Origin: Streptomyces cellostaticus
GTDB taxonomy: Bacteria > Actinomycetota > Actinomycetes > Streptomycetales > Streptomycetaceae
Direction: 5' to 3'
Length of the DNA stretch: 64,000 nt
Assembly: GCF_001513965.1 (NCBI RefSeq)
Contig: NZ_KQ948016.1
Coordinates: 709,266 to 773,265 of the forward strand
Made by a program: the position numbers and the translations under genes. The notes beneath the pieces were generated by a model. That model saw only the letters and a list, made by a program, of their open reading frames with translations, was not told the DNA's origin and did not search any database. Shown here piece by piece: positions 53,913 through 61,871 of the stretch. Position 1 is the stretch's first letter; each line of letters starts with the position of its first letter.

Positions 53913-55166
53913 GTGACCTCGCTCCGCATACGGACCGCCGTCCTCGGCATGGCCCTGCTGGCCGGCCTGTCGGCCCCGACCACGACGGCCGCCGCCGGAA
54001 CGGCCCTCTCTCCCACCGTCGAGGAACAACGGCTCGACCAGGCCGTACCGCAGGAGATCCTCGCGCGCTCCGGATTCGCCGACGTGGCACCGGAGTTCAC
54101 CCGCGAGCTGGCGGACGCCCACTCCTACGCGCAGGCCCGCCGCATCGTCGTACACGAAGGATCGGCGCTGTGGCGGCGGGCCGTGGACCGGGCGCAGGGG
54201 CGGGGGACGGCGGGCGGCGACCTCAGCCGGGACGACGACCGGCCGCTGTACTGGGCGCGGCTGGCAATGACCAGGGAAGTGCGCACCTGGGAAGCCGGGT
54301 TCGCCCTCACCGACACCCAGCGCACCGATCTGCTCGACCAGTTGGAGCGCACCTCGCGCGGCCAGACCGACATCCGCTACCCCCGCCGACCGCACCTCAG
54401 GCGCATCCTGCTCACCGGGTTCGACCCCTTCACCCTCGACCGGGACATCCGCATCTCCAATCCGTCCGGGGCGAGTGCGCTCGCGCTCGACGGCACGGTG
54501 GTCGAGACGGCCGAGGGACCCGCCCGTGTGGAGACGGCGGTGTTCCCCGTGCGCTGGCAGGACTTCGCGGACGGCACCGTCGAGCGGACGCTGCGGCCGT
54601 ACCTTCCCGAGGTCGATCTGTTCACCACCGTGAGCCAGGGCCGCATCGGGCGCTTCGACGTCGAGCGCACCAACGGAGCCTGGCGGGGCGGCTTCCCCGA
54701 CAACGACAACGCCTCGCGCACCGAGACCGTCCCCGTCACCGATCCGGCCACGCAGCCCCAGTGGACGACGACGACCCTGCCGTACGCCTCGATCGCGGCC
54801 GCGGACACGGGCCGGTTCCCCGTGTACGACCACACGGAGGTGACCGAGATCCCCGCGGGCGGTACCGTCCCGGTCGTACGGCCGGACGGCCCGACCTCCG
54901 GCTCGACGGCCCGGGCCGGGGGCGGCGGGGACTACCTCTCCAACGAGATCGCCTACCGCGCGACCCTGCTGCGGGACCGCCTCGGCCTGCACGACACCCT
55001 GCCGGGCGGCCATGTGCACACGCCGGTCCTGCAGTTCGGCGCGGGCAACACCGACCCGGCGACGGGGACGGTGACCGACCCCGAGTTCGTGCGCAACCGG
55101 CTGGACATCATCGCGCAGGTGCGGTCGATCGTGACGGTGGCGGCGGGGGCCACGTTCAGGAAGTGA
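53913..55166 (+). CDS. Secreted pyroglutamyl-peptidase-like protein lacking the catalytic cysteine
   Basis: 417 residues with a signal peptide (MTSLRIRTAVLGMALLAGLSAPTTTAAAG). From about residue 165 the C15 pyroglutamyl-peptidase pattern appears: LRRILLTGFDPFTLDRDIRISNPSG, VSQGRIGRFDVERTNG (region of the catalytic Glu) and GGDYLSNEIAYRATLLRDRLG...GGHVHTPVL (His present). But there is no cysteine anywhere in the protein; the usual Cys of the S-N-x-x-x-x-x-C-N segment is replaced. It is secreted, unlike cytoplasmic Pcp. Probably a non-peptidase relative with binding or different activity. The start is GTG 53913. Confidence 0.82.
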   Translation: MTSLRIRTAVLGMALLAGLSAPTTTAAAGTALSPTVEEQRLDQAVPQEILARSGFADVAPEFTRELADAHSYAQARRIVVHEGSALWRRAVDRAQGRGTAGGDLSRDDDRPLYWARLAMTREVRTWEAGFALTDTQRTDLLDQLERTSRGQTDIRYPRRPHLRRILLTGFDPFTLDRDIRISNPSGASALALDGTVVETAEGPARVETAVFPVRWQDFADGTVERTLRPYLPEVDLFTTVSQGRIGRFDVERTNGAWRGGFPDNDNASRTETVPVTDPATQPQWTTTTLPYASIAAADTGRFPVYDHTEVTEIPAGGTVPVVRPDGPTSGSTARAGGGGDYLSNEIAYRATLLRDRLGLHDTLPGGHVHTPVLQFGAGNTDPATGTVTDPEFVRNRLDIIAQVRSIVTVAAGATFRK

Positions 55167-55947
55167 CCCGCTCGTCGTCGTCCGCGGACTCCTCCTCCGT
55201 GCTCTCCTCGCCCAGCAGGTCACGGGCGAGGAGGGTGGCGCCCGCGACCGCGCCCGGCATCAGGAACACCGCGACGAACGGGACCAGGAAGGCCAGCCCG
55301 AGGGGCGTGCCGAAGCCCCAGACCAGGGTCTTGCGGGAGCGGAGCAGCGCGAGACGGGCGCGGAGTTCGACGCCACGGCGCTGGAGGGCGACGGCGGTCA
55401 GTTCCTCGGTGAGGAAGAACCCGGTGACGAAGAAGCCGATCACCGGGACGGCCGTCTGGCCGACGAAGGGCAGCAAGCCCAGGGCGAAGAGCAGCACGCC
55501 CCACAGGCCGGCCCGGACCAGGATGCGCAGGCTGTCGCGGGCGGAGATGCACAGCTCGCGCCAGAGCGGCAGGCCGGACTGCGGTGCCGTGCCGTCGGGC
55601 GAGACGTCGGCGTCGACCTTCTCCGACAGGTTCTCGTAGAAGGGCTGACCGATCAGCAGGGTGACGGCCGTGAAGGTGAGCACGGCCAGCAGCAGGCCGA
55701 GGGCGAAGAGGACGGCCGTGAGGAAGCCGCGGAACAGGCCCTGCCAGGGGCTCGTCCAGTGGTCCGCGAACGGGGTCGCCCAGGAGACGGCGTCCTCGCC
55801 CCACACCCCGAGCGCGACCAGCGCCGCCGCGTACAGGACCAGCGCGATCAGGCCGGGCAACAGGCCGAAGCCGTACTGCCGGCCGTGCCGGCCCACCCAC
55901 CGCTGGCCCTTCAGGAGGTAACGGAACCCCACCCCAAGATCGCGCAT
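55156..55947 (-). CDS. EI24/CysZ-like domain membrane protein
   Basis: 263 residues with about six helices. EI24 core: GFRYLLKGQRWVGRHGRQYGFGLLPGLIALVLYAAALVALGVWG, FRGFLTAVLFALGLLLAVLTFTAVTLLIGQPFYENLSEKVD and LLFALGLLPFVGQTAVPVIGFFVTGFFLTEELTAVALQRRG. The C-terminus is acidic (EESTEEESADDDERV). CysZ relatives move sulphate; the role in Streptomyces is not fixed. Overlaps the end of the pyroglutamyl-peptidase-like gene by 11 bases. Confidence 0.85.
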   Translation of the reverse strand: MRDLGVGFRYLLKGQRWVGRHGRQYGFGLLPGLIALVLYAAALVALGVWGEDAVSWATPFADHWTSPWQGLFRGFLTAVLFALGLLLAVLTFTAVTLLIGQPFYENLSEKVDADVSPDGTAPQSGLPLWRELCISARDSLRILVRAGLWGVLLFALGLLPFVGQTAVPVIGFFVTGFFLTEELTAVALQRRGVELRARLALLRSRKTLVWGFGTPLGLAFLVPFVAVFLMPGAVAGATLLARDLLGEESTEEESADDDERVTS

Positions 55948-55970
55948 GGCGGAGACTTTACCGGCCGGGC

Positions 55971-56408
55971 TCAGGCGTCCAGCATCCGCCGCAGCAGGTC
56001 CCTGAGGGCACCCCGCTCCTCGGCGGAGAGACCGGCCAGGGGTTCGCGGGCGAAGCGCAGGCCCTCGCGCAGATCCCGGGCGACCCTGAGGCCCTCGTCG
56101 GTGGCGGCGGCCAGCTTCACCCGGCGGTCGGCGGGGTCGGGGCGGCGCTCGACCAGGCCGCGGGTCTCCAGGCGGTCCACGATCCCGGTCACGTTCGACG
56201 GCTCGCACTTGAGCTTCTGCGCCAGTTTGCGCATCGGCAACGGCTCCAGCGACAGCAGGCTGAGCAGGCGCGCCTGCGGGCCGGTCAGCGCGTGCTCGCC
56301 CGCCGCGAGCTCGTAGTCCGCGTAGAACCGGGCCACGACGTCACCGATCAGCTCGACCACCTCCATGGTCAGGGCGTCGGGTCGGCGGGTCTTCTCTGGG
56401 GTGGACAT
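55971..56408 (-). CDS. MarR-family regulator
   Basis: 145 residues. Wing-helix domain: HALTGPQARLLSLLSLEPLPMRKLAQKLKCEPSNVTGIVDRLETRGLVERRPDPADRRVKLAAATDEG (the D-x-R-x-x-x motif at the wing). It has only one Cys, in the recognition-helix region, and lacks the N-terminal Cys of OhrR, so it is not an OhrR-type peroxide sensor although ohr is near. Divergent from the NADP-dependent oxidoreductase gene, its probable target. Confidence 0.92.
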   Translation of the reverse strand: MSTPEKTRRPDALTMEVVELIGDVVARFYADYELAAGEHALTGPQARLLSLLSLEPLPMRKLAQKLKCEPSNVTGIVDRLETRGLVERRPDPADRRVKLAAATDEGLRVARDLREGLRFAREPLAGLSAEERGALRDLLRRMLDA

Positions 56409-56430
56409 GTGCTCCAGGATACCGCGTTAC

Positions 56431-56460
56431 TTGACATCATGAAATATTCAGGAGCATGGT
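56431..56460 (+). promoter_or_regulatory. Promoter-like region of the oxidoreductase gene with a short near-palindrome
   Basis: TTGACA at 56431 resembles a -35; TGAAATATTCA (56440-56450) is an 11-base near-palindrome, placed where a MarR dimer could block RNA polymerase. CATGGT at 56455 is the best -10 candidate, and it is weak. Confidence 0.4.
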
Positions 56461-56497
56461 TGTTTCAGGTACTGAAGTAAATCTGAAAGGCACTGTC

Positions 56498-57496
56498 ATG
56501 ATCAACCGCGAATGGCACCTGCTCAGCCGCCCGGTCGGCTGGCCCAAGCCCGAGGACTTCGCCCTGGTCGAGGCACCCGTCCCGGCCATCGGCGAGGGCC
56601 AGGTGCTGGTGCGGAACAAGTACCTCTCCGTGGACCCGTACATGCGCGGCCGGATGAGTGACGCGAAGTCGTACCTGCCCCCGTTCGAGCTGGGCAAGGT
56701 CATGCAGGGCGGCGCGGTCGGCGAGGTCGTCGAGTCCAACGCCGAGGGCATCGCGGTGGGCGACCACGTCCTGCACTTCTTCGGCTGGCGCGAGTACGCG
56801 GCCCTGGACGCCAAGAACGCCGTCAAGGTGGACCCCCAGGCCGCGCCGCTGTCGACGTACCTCGGCGTGCTCGGCATGACCGGCCTGACCGCCTACGCCG
56901 GCCTGCTGCGCACCGCCTCCTTCAAGGAGGGCGACGCGGTGTTCGTCTCCGGCGCGGCGGGTGCCGTGGGCAGCCAGGTCGGGCAGATCGCCAAGCTCAA
57001 GGGCGCCTCGCGGGTCATCGGCTCGGCCGGCTCCGACGAGAAGGTCAAGCTGCTGGTGGAGGAGTACGGCTTCGACGCCGCCTTCAACTACAGGAACGGC
57101 GACGTGAGCGAGCAGCTGCGCGAGGCCGCCCCCGACGGCATCGACGTCTACTTCGACAACGTCGGCGGGGATCACCTGGAGGCGGCCATCGGCTCGCTCA
57201 ACCAGGGTGGCCGGATCGCGGTCTGCGGCATGATCTCGGTCTACAACAACACCGAGCCCGCCCCCGGCCCGAGGAACCTCGCCCGGCTGATCATGACCCG
57301 CGGCCGCATGGAGGGCTTCCTGGTCGGCGACCACTACGACCTCCAGCCGCAGTTCGTCCAGGAGGTCGGCCCCTGGGTCGCCTCGGGCGCGCTGAAGTAC
57401 CGCGAGACGGTCGTCGAGGGCATCGAGAGCAACCTGGAGGCGTTCCTCGGGGTCCTGCGCGGCGACAACACCGGGAAGATGATCGTCAAGCTGTAA
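56498..57496 (+). CDS. NADP-dependent medium-chain oxidoreductase (leukotriene B4 12-hydroxydehydrogenase-like)
   Basis: 332 residues from ATG 56498 (AAAGG upstream); an earlier GTG/ATG lacks a site. MINREWHLLSRPVGWPKPEDFALVEAP and LSVDPYMRGRMSD are the signature of the PTGR/YncB subfamily, with no zinc ligands. The cofactor fold is DAVFVSGAAGAVGSQVGQIAKLKGASRVIGSAGS. It reduces alpha,beta-unsaturated ketones or aldehydes. Controlled probably by the divergent MarR. Confidence 0.93.
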   Translation: MINREWHLLSRPVGWPKPEDFALVEAPVPAIGEGQVLVRNKYLSVDPYMRGRMSDAKSYLPPFELGKVMQGGAVGEVVESNAEGIAVGDHVLHFFGWREYAALDAKNAVKVDPQAAPLSTYLGVLGMTGLTAYAGLLRTASFKEGDAVFVSGAAGAVGSQVGQIAKLKGASRVIGSAGSDEKVKLLVEEYGFDAAFNYRNGDVSEQLREAAPDGIDVYFDNVGGDHLEAAIGSLNQGGRIAVCGMISVYNNTEPAPGPRNLARLIMTRGRMEGFLVGDHYDLQPQFVQEVGPWVASGALKYRETVVEGIESNLEAFLGVLRGDNTGKMIVKL

Positions 57497-57594
57497 GCCC
57501 TTCCCGGCCCTTTCCGGCATGCGGTAACTTCTTTCCGAAATCCGCCGTCGATCGTGGGCGCGAGTCACGGCGGACCGAGGAGGAAGACAACCGC

Positions 57595-58014
57595 ATGCCG
57601 ATCCAGCAGTCCGAGGTCCTGTACACCGCCGTGGCCACCGCCGAGAACGGCCGCGACGGCCGCGTCGCCACCGACGACGGCAAGCTCGACGTCGTCGTGA
57701 ACCCGCCCAAGGAGATGGGCGGCAGCGGCGCCGGCACCAACCCCGAGCAGCTGTTCGCCGCCGGGTACAGCGCCTGCTTCCAGGGCGCGCTCGGCGTCGT
57801 CGCCCGCCAGGAGGGTGCCGACGTCTCCGGCTCGACCGTCACCGCGAAGGTCGGGATCGGCCGGAACGAGGAGGGCTTCGGGATCATCGTGGAGATCTCC
57901 GCGGAGATCCCGAACGTCGATGCGTCCGCTGCGCGGGAGCTGATCGAGAAGGCTCACCAGGTGTGCCCCTACTCGAAGGCGACGCGTGGCAACATCACCG
58001 TGACGCTGGTCTGA
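57595..58014 (+). CDS. ohr: Organic hydroperoxide resistance protein Ohr
   Basis: 139 residues. The two redox cysteines are present: GYSACFQGALGVVARQEG and KAHQVCPYSKATRGNITVTL; the Arg and Glu of the OsmC/Ohr fold (GTNPEQLFAAGY) are also there. It detoxifies organic hydroperoxides with lipoyl reductants. GAGGAGG upstream of ATG 57595. There is no ohrR gene beside it in this window. Confidence 0.95.
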   Translation: MPIQQSEVLYTAVATAENGRDGRVATDDGKLDVVVNPPKEMGGSGAGTNPEQLFAAGYSACFQGALGVVARQEGADVSGSTVTAKVGIGRNEEGFGIIVEISAEIPNVDASAARELIEKAHQVCPYSKATRGNITVTLV

Positions 58015-58094
58015 GATCCGTCGTTGCGTACATCGGCAGCCGCATCCTTGGACGTGGGGTGCGGCTGCTGACAATCGATACAGCCCCGCGCCCC

Positions 58095-59255
58095 TCAGGG
58101 GATTGCCAGCGCCGCTCTGTGCACCGCCGCCGCGAGTCTGTTGTTCTCCGGTGCCGCACCCCCCGGGAAGGCGAACCGGCGTCGTGTGTAGCCGTAGGCG
58201 AGGCCGCTGTGGGGGTCGGCGAAGGCCTGGGAGCCGGCTGCGCCGCTGTGGCCGATCGTGCCGGCGCCCAGGAAGGGGTGCCAGGTGTCGGACGTGGCCT
58301 GGAAGCCGAGGCCGAACGCGTTGTGCGCGCGGGCGACCAGGTCGTACCCGACGGAGTGCAGCTGGCCGAACTCCGCGACCGTGTCCTCCTTCAGCAGCGG
58401 CGCCTTGCCGTCGACCTCGCTGATCATCGCCGCGTACATCCCGGCCAGCCCGCGCGCCGAGGCGACGCCGCCCACCGAGGCCGGGCCCTTGGCGCGGATC
58501 GCGCGCTCGTTCGGCAGCCACTCCAGCCGGGTCGGCTCGGCCGCGTGCCGGTTGAAGGCGATGGACGTGAGTGTGTGCGGTCCGGACGGCTGCGCGGCCA
58601 GCAGCTCGTACTGCTCGGCCGTCGGCAGCATCGGCTGCGTACTGCGAAAGCGCGGCTCCCGGGAGGCCGGCAGGCCCAGGAAGAAGTCCAGGCCGTACGC
58701 GGTGCGGACCCGTTCCTCGTACAGCTCCTGGATCGTACGGCCCGTTGCGCGCCGGACGATCTCGCCGGTCAGCGCGCCGATCACCAGGGCGTGGCAGCCG
58801 AAGGCGGTGCCGGGGCGCCAGAACGGCCGCTGGTCGGCGAGGCGTTCGGCCAGTGCCCGGTCGTCGGCCAGTTCCGCCGGGCTGAAGCCGGCGTCGGTGC
58901 CGACCAGCCCGGCACGGTGCGCGAGCAGGTCGCGCAGGGTCAGCACGCCCTTGCCCTCGGCGGCGAACTCCGGCCAGTAGTAGGTGACTTTACGGTCCAG
59001 CTCCAGCGTGCCGTCCTGCACCAGCAGGGCCGCGACGAGGTGGGCGGCGCCCTTGGTGGACGAGAACACGCCGTACAGCGACTCCCCGTCGGCGCCCTCG
59101 CCCGCCCACAGGTCCACGACCTGCCGGCCATGGACGTAGGCGCACAACTGCCCCTCGTAGTCGCCCCGTTCCTCGGCGACGAAGGCGGCGAACTCCTCGC
59201 GCACCGCTTCGAAGCCCTCGCTGACCGTGCCGTGGACGGTGATCCCCTGCGTCAT
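58095..59255 (-). CDS. Serine hydrolase of the beta-lactamase family, motif 2 altered
   Basis: 386 residues. Motif 1 S-S-T-K in LYGVFSSTKGAAHLVAALLVQ; HSG motif in TIGHSGAAGSQAFADP. At motif 2 the family usually has G-Y-H-A; here it reads GTAFGCHALVIG, with a Cys154 at the tyrosine position. Other features (WRPGTAF, VGGVASARGLAGMYAAM) match EstB-like esterases. Cytoplasmic, no signal peptide. Whether the Cys can replace Tyr as the base is unknown. The 255 bases to the next gene (59256-59510) contain only promoter-like sequence. Confidence 0.87.
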   Translation of the reverse strand: MTQGITVHGTVSEGFEAVREEFAAFVAEERGDYEGQLCAYVHGRQVVDLWAGEGADGESLYGVFSSTKGAAHLVAALLVQDGTLELDRKVTYYWPEFAAEGKGVLTLRDLLAHRAGLVGTDAGFSPAELADDRALAERLADQRPFWRPGTAFGCHALVIGALTGEIVRRATGRTIQELYEERVRTAYGLDFFLGLPASREPRFRSTQPMLPTAEQYELLAAQPSGPHTLTSIAFNRHAAEPTRLEWLPNERAIRAKGPASVGGVASARGLAGMYAAMISEVDGKAPLLKEDTVAEFGQLHSVGYDLVARAHNAFGLGFQATSDTWHPFLGAGTIGHSGAAGSQAFADPHSGLAYGYTRRRFAFPGGAAPENNRLAAAVHRAALAIP

Positions 59256-59510
59256 CCGCTCTCCTCAACCGAGCCGCTGCTCGCTGCTCCGTGCACAACG
59301 CCCCTTCCGCCGCCGGGCGTTCCCGAGATCGGTACGGCGAGGTGTGCCTGTTCGACTCAACCGCCTCACCGGCGGGTCGGTGTCACCGATACCCCGGGTG
59401 ACGGAGGGCACGGGGTGGTACGGGGGCATGCGAGGGGCGGAGGCGCGCACGACCGGCTTCCAAGAGCCGTCGGCCGACCCGGAACGCCCCACAGCGATCC
59501 GGCACCACCC

Positions 59511-60512
59511 TTACGTGCACCACCACAGGAACTGTTTGCACGTCGTCGGCGACGGCTGCGGGGTCGGGTTCGAGGTCGTCGGCTGCGAGGTCGGGGTGGA
59601 CGCCGGCCGGGAGGGCGCCGGAGCGGTGGGGGCCGGGGTGCCCACGCCCGAGCCGGTCGTGGCGGACTGCTCGGCCTTGTCGGTGTCCTTGGCGGACGGG
59701 GACTTGGAGTCCTTGTCCTTCGGGGACTTGGAGGCGGAGGCCGACGCGTCCGGGGAGGCTGAGGCGTTCGGGCCGGCCGCGGCGCCCGAGGTGTCGTCGA
59801 GGGGGGCGGCCGTCCGGTCCGGGGAGGCGGACGAGGTGCCGCCGTCCGCCGACGCGCCCCCGGACGCCGCCGGCTTGCCGCCGGAGAAGGGGGCGTCCGT
59901 GCCGAGTTCGGCGAGGCTGAGACCGCCCGCCGCCAGGACGAAGCCCGCGGTGATCAGCAGGGTGCGGCGCCGGCGGCGCCGGTGCGCGGCGGCCTTGCGG
60001 TCACGACGGCTGGCGTCGCCGGCCTCGGGGCCGTCGGTGGCCTCGTCCCTGCCGGGTGCGTGGCCGCGGCCGCGGGACTGGCGCCGGGCGGCCCGGCCGC
60101 CGGACTCGTCCGGACCCGCCTGGTCGTGCCGGTCGGCGGCCTCGTCGTCCGGGCCTGTGTGGTCGTCGCCGTCGGGATGACCGTCGTGGTCGTCGTAGTC
60201 GTCGTAGTCGTCCCGGTCGGGGTGGTGGTGCGGGTCCGCGCCGCCGCTCGCGAACTCGCCGGACGGCTCGGGGGCGTAATAGGCGGCGTGGTCGGGTACG
60301 TCTACGTGGCCGGCGTACGGCGCGCCCGAGGGGCCGGTGAAGGTTTCCTGACCGTACGGAGCGTTCGGACCGTACGGAGCCGCCACCGCGCCCGCGTATC
60401 CGTGCGCGAGGGGTGCGTCCGCGCGCGCGGCGACAGACTGGGCCGGCGTGCCGCACCCCGGGCAGGCCAGGGCGCCGTTGAGGTGCCGTTGGCACGGGTG
60501 GCAGAAGTCCAT
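59511..60512 (-). CDS. Zinc-ribbon, single-TM, Ser/Pro-rich surface protein
   Basis: 333 residues. N-terminal Cys4 ribbon (CHPCQRHLNGALACPGCG), a long His/Asp-rich cytoplasmic region, a basic patch then one membrane helix (RRRRRRTLLITAGFVLAAGGLSLAELG), and an extracellular Ser/Pro/Lys-rich stalk ending in a Cys-containing QFLWWCT. Its layout mirrors the PG-binding protein at 4423 but lacks the wall-binding domain. Function unknown. Confidence 0.8.
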   Translation of the reverse strand: MDFCHPCQRHLNGALACPGCGTPAQSVAARADAPLAHGYAGAVAAPYGPNAPYGQETFTGPSGAPYAGHVDVPDHAAYYAPEPSGEFASGGADPHHHPDRDDYDDYDDHDGHPDGDDHTGPDDEAADRHDQAGPDESGGRAARRQSRGRGHAPGRDEATDGPEAGDASRRDRKAAAHRRRRRRTLLITAGFVLAAGGLSLAELGTDAPFSGGKPAASGGASADGGTSSASPDRTAAPLDDTSGAAAGPNASASPDASASASKSPKDKDSKSPSAKDTDKAEQSATTGSGVGTPAPTAPAPSRPASTPTSQPTTSNPTPQPSPTTCKQFLWWCT

Positions 60513-60628
60513 GACGCCGGAAGACTAGATTCCCCGCCGGTCACGTTCCTAGGCGCCACTGTGAAGGTTTCGTGCGGGACCGAAAAGGTTCTCGAAAGTC
60601 TTGTCGAAACCGTTACCCGTTCGACCCA

Positions 60629-60658
60629 TTGACACCCCCACCGCCCCGTCCTTACTGT
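60629..60658 (+). promoter_or_regulatory. Promoter of the sugar-acid operon
   Basis: -35 TTGACA (60629-60634), 18-base spacer, -10 TACTGT (60653-60658), about 55 bases before the GTG start. A near-consensus housekeeping-type promoter. Confidence 0.7.
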
Positions 60659-60668
60659 CACGCCAGCA

Positions 60669-60687
60669 TTTCGAACGTGTGACGAAA
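60669..60687 (+). promoter_or_regulatory. Operator-like inverted repeat at the transcript start
   Basis: TTTCG (60669-60673) and CGAAA (60683-60687) form inverted arms 9 bases apart, just downstream of the -10. More TCGAA words occur at 60591-60610 and 60689-60695, giving five in about 100 bases. A LacI/GntR/IclR-type repressor is likely, encoded outside this window. Confidence 0.55.
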
Positions 60688-60713
60688 TCTCGAACAGCTG
60701 AGGGGCAATTGCC

Positions 60714-61871
60714 GTGCGCATCACCGGAATCAGCACCCACGTGGTCGGCACGCCGTGGCGCAACCTGACCTACGTCCAGGTGCACACCGACGAGGGCATC
60801 ACGGGAGTCGGCGAGACCAGGATGCTCGGTCACACCGACGCGCTGATCGGCTATCTGCGGGAGGCCGAGGCCAACCACATTCTCGGATCCGACCCGTTCG
60901 CTGTCGAGGACCTCGTACGCCGTATGAAGTACGGCGACTACGGCCGGGCCGGTGAGATCGTCATGTCCGGCATCGCGGTCGTCGAGATGGCCTGCTGGGA
61001 CATCAAGGGCAAGGCGCTCGGCGTCCCGGTGTGGCAGCTGCTGGGCGGCAAGGTCACCGACAAGGTCAAGGCGTACGCCAACGGGTGGTACACGACCGAG
61101 CGAACGCCCGAGGCGTATCACAAGGCCGCCCAGGGGGTGATGGAGCGCGGGTACAAGGCGCTCAAGATCGACCCCTTCGGCACCGGGCACTTCGAGCTGG
61201 ACCACGAGCAGACCCTGTACGCCGTCTCCCTCATCGAGGCCGTGCGCGACGCCATCGGGCCGGACGCCGAGCTGATGCTGGAGATGCACGGCCGCTTCTC
61301 CCCCTCGACCGCCGTACGGCTCGCCCACGAGCTCGCGCCCTTCAAGCCCGCCTGGCTGGAGGAGCCGGTGCCGCCGGAGAACCTGAAGGCGCTGGAGAAG
61401 GTCGCCGCCAAGGTGGACATCCCGGTCGCCACCGGCGAGCGGATCCACGACCGGATCGAGTTCCGCGAGCTGTTCGAGAGCCAGGCCGCCGACATCCTCC
61501 AGCCCGACGTGGGCCACATCGGCGGCATCTGGGAGACCCGGAAGCTCGCCGCCACCGCCGAGACCCACTACATGCTGGTCGCCCCGCACAACGTGGGCGG
61601 GTCCGTGCTCACCGCCGCCTCCCTCCAGGTCGGCTTCACCTCGCCGAACTTCAAGATCCTTGAGCACTTCAACGACTTCGCGGACGCGGACATCAAGAAG
61701 GTGGTCAAGGGAGCGCCGGAGGTCGTGGACGGCTACTTCCACCTCTCCGACAAGCCTGGTCTCGGCGTCGAGTTCGACGCCGACGCGGCCGCCGAGTTCC
61801 CGCAGCAGCAGGCCCGCTTCGACCTGTGGGCCGACGGCTGGGAGCAGCGCAAGCCGAAGGGCACGAAGTGA
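60714..61871 (+). CDS. Enolase-superfamily dehydratase (mandelate racemase / sugar-acid dehydratase type)
   Basis: 385 residues from GTG 60714. N-terminal capping domain, then the barrel: GYKALKIDPFGTG (catalytic Lys), LMLEMHGRFSP and WLEEPVPPENL and ATGERIHDRIEFRELFE (three metal ligands), and DVGHIGGIWETRKLAATAE...APHNVGG (catalytic His). The E-x-H-G-R segment is close to galactonate dehydratases (there D-F-H-G-R). It dehydrates an aldonic or uronic acid to a 2-keto-3-deoxy acid. First gene of the operon; the next start overlaps its stop (GTGA). Confidence 0.92.
   Translation: MRITGISTHVVGTPWRNLTYVQVHTDEGITGVGETRMLGHTDALIGYLREAEANHILGSDPFAVEDLVRRMKYGDYGRAGEIVMSGIAVVEMACWDIKGKALGVPVWQLLGGKVTDKVKAYANGWYTTERTPEAYHKAAQGVMERGYKALKIDPFGTGHFELDHEQTLYAVSLIEAVRDAIGPDAELMLEMHGRFSPSTAVRLAHELAPFKPAWLEEPVPPENLKALEKVAAKVDIPVATGERIHDRIEFRELFESQAADILQPDVGHIGGIWETRKLAATAETHYMLVAPHNVGGSVLTAASLQVGFTSPNFKILEHFNDFADADIKKVVKGAPEVVDGYFHLSDKPGLGVEFDADAAAEFPQQQARFDLWADGWEQRKPKGTK

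Noticed and set aside
55971..56408. MarR regulator as OhrR for the nearby ohr gene
   Set aside because: It lacks the N-terminal redox cysteine of OhrR, and the NADP-dependent oxidoreductase gene lies between it and ohr.
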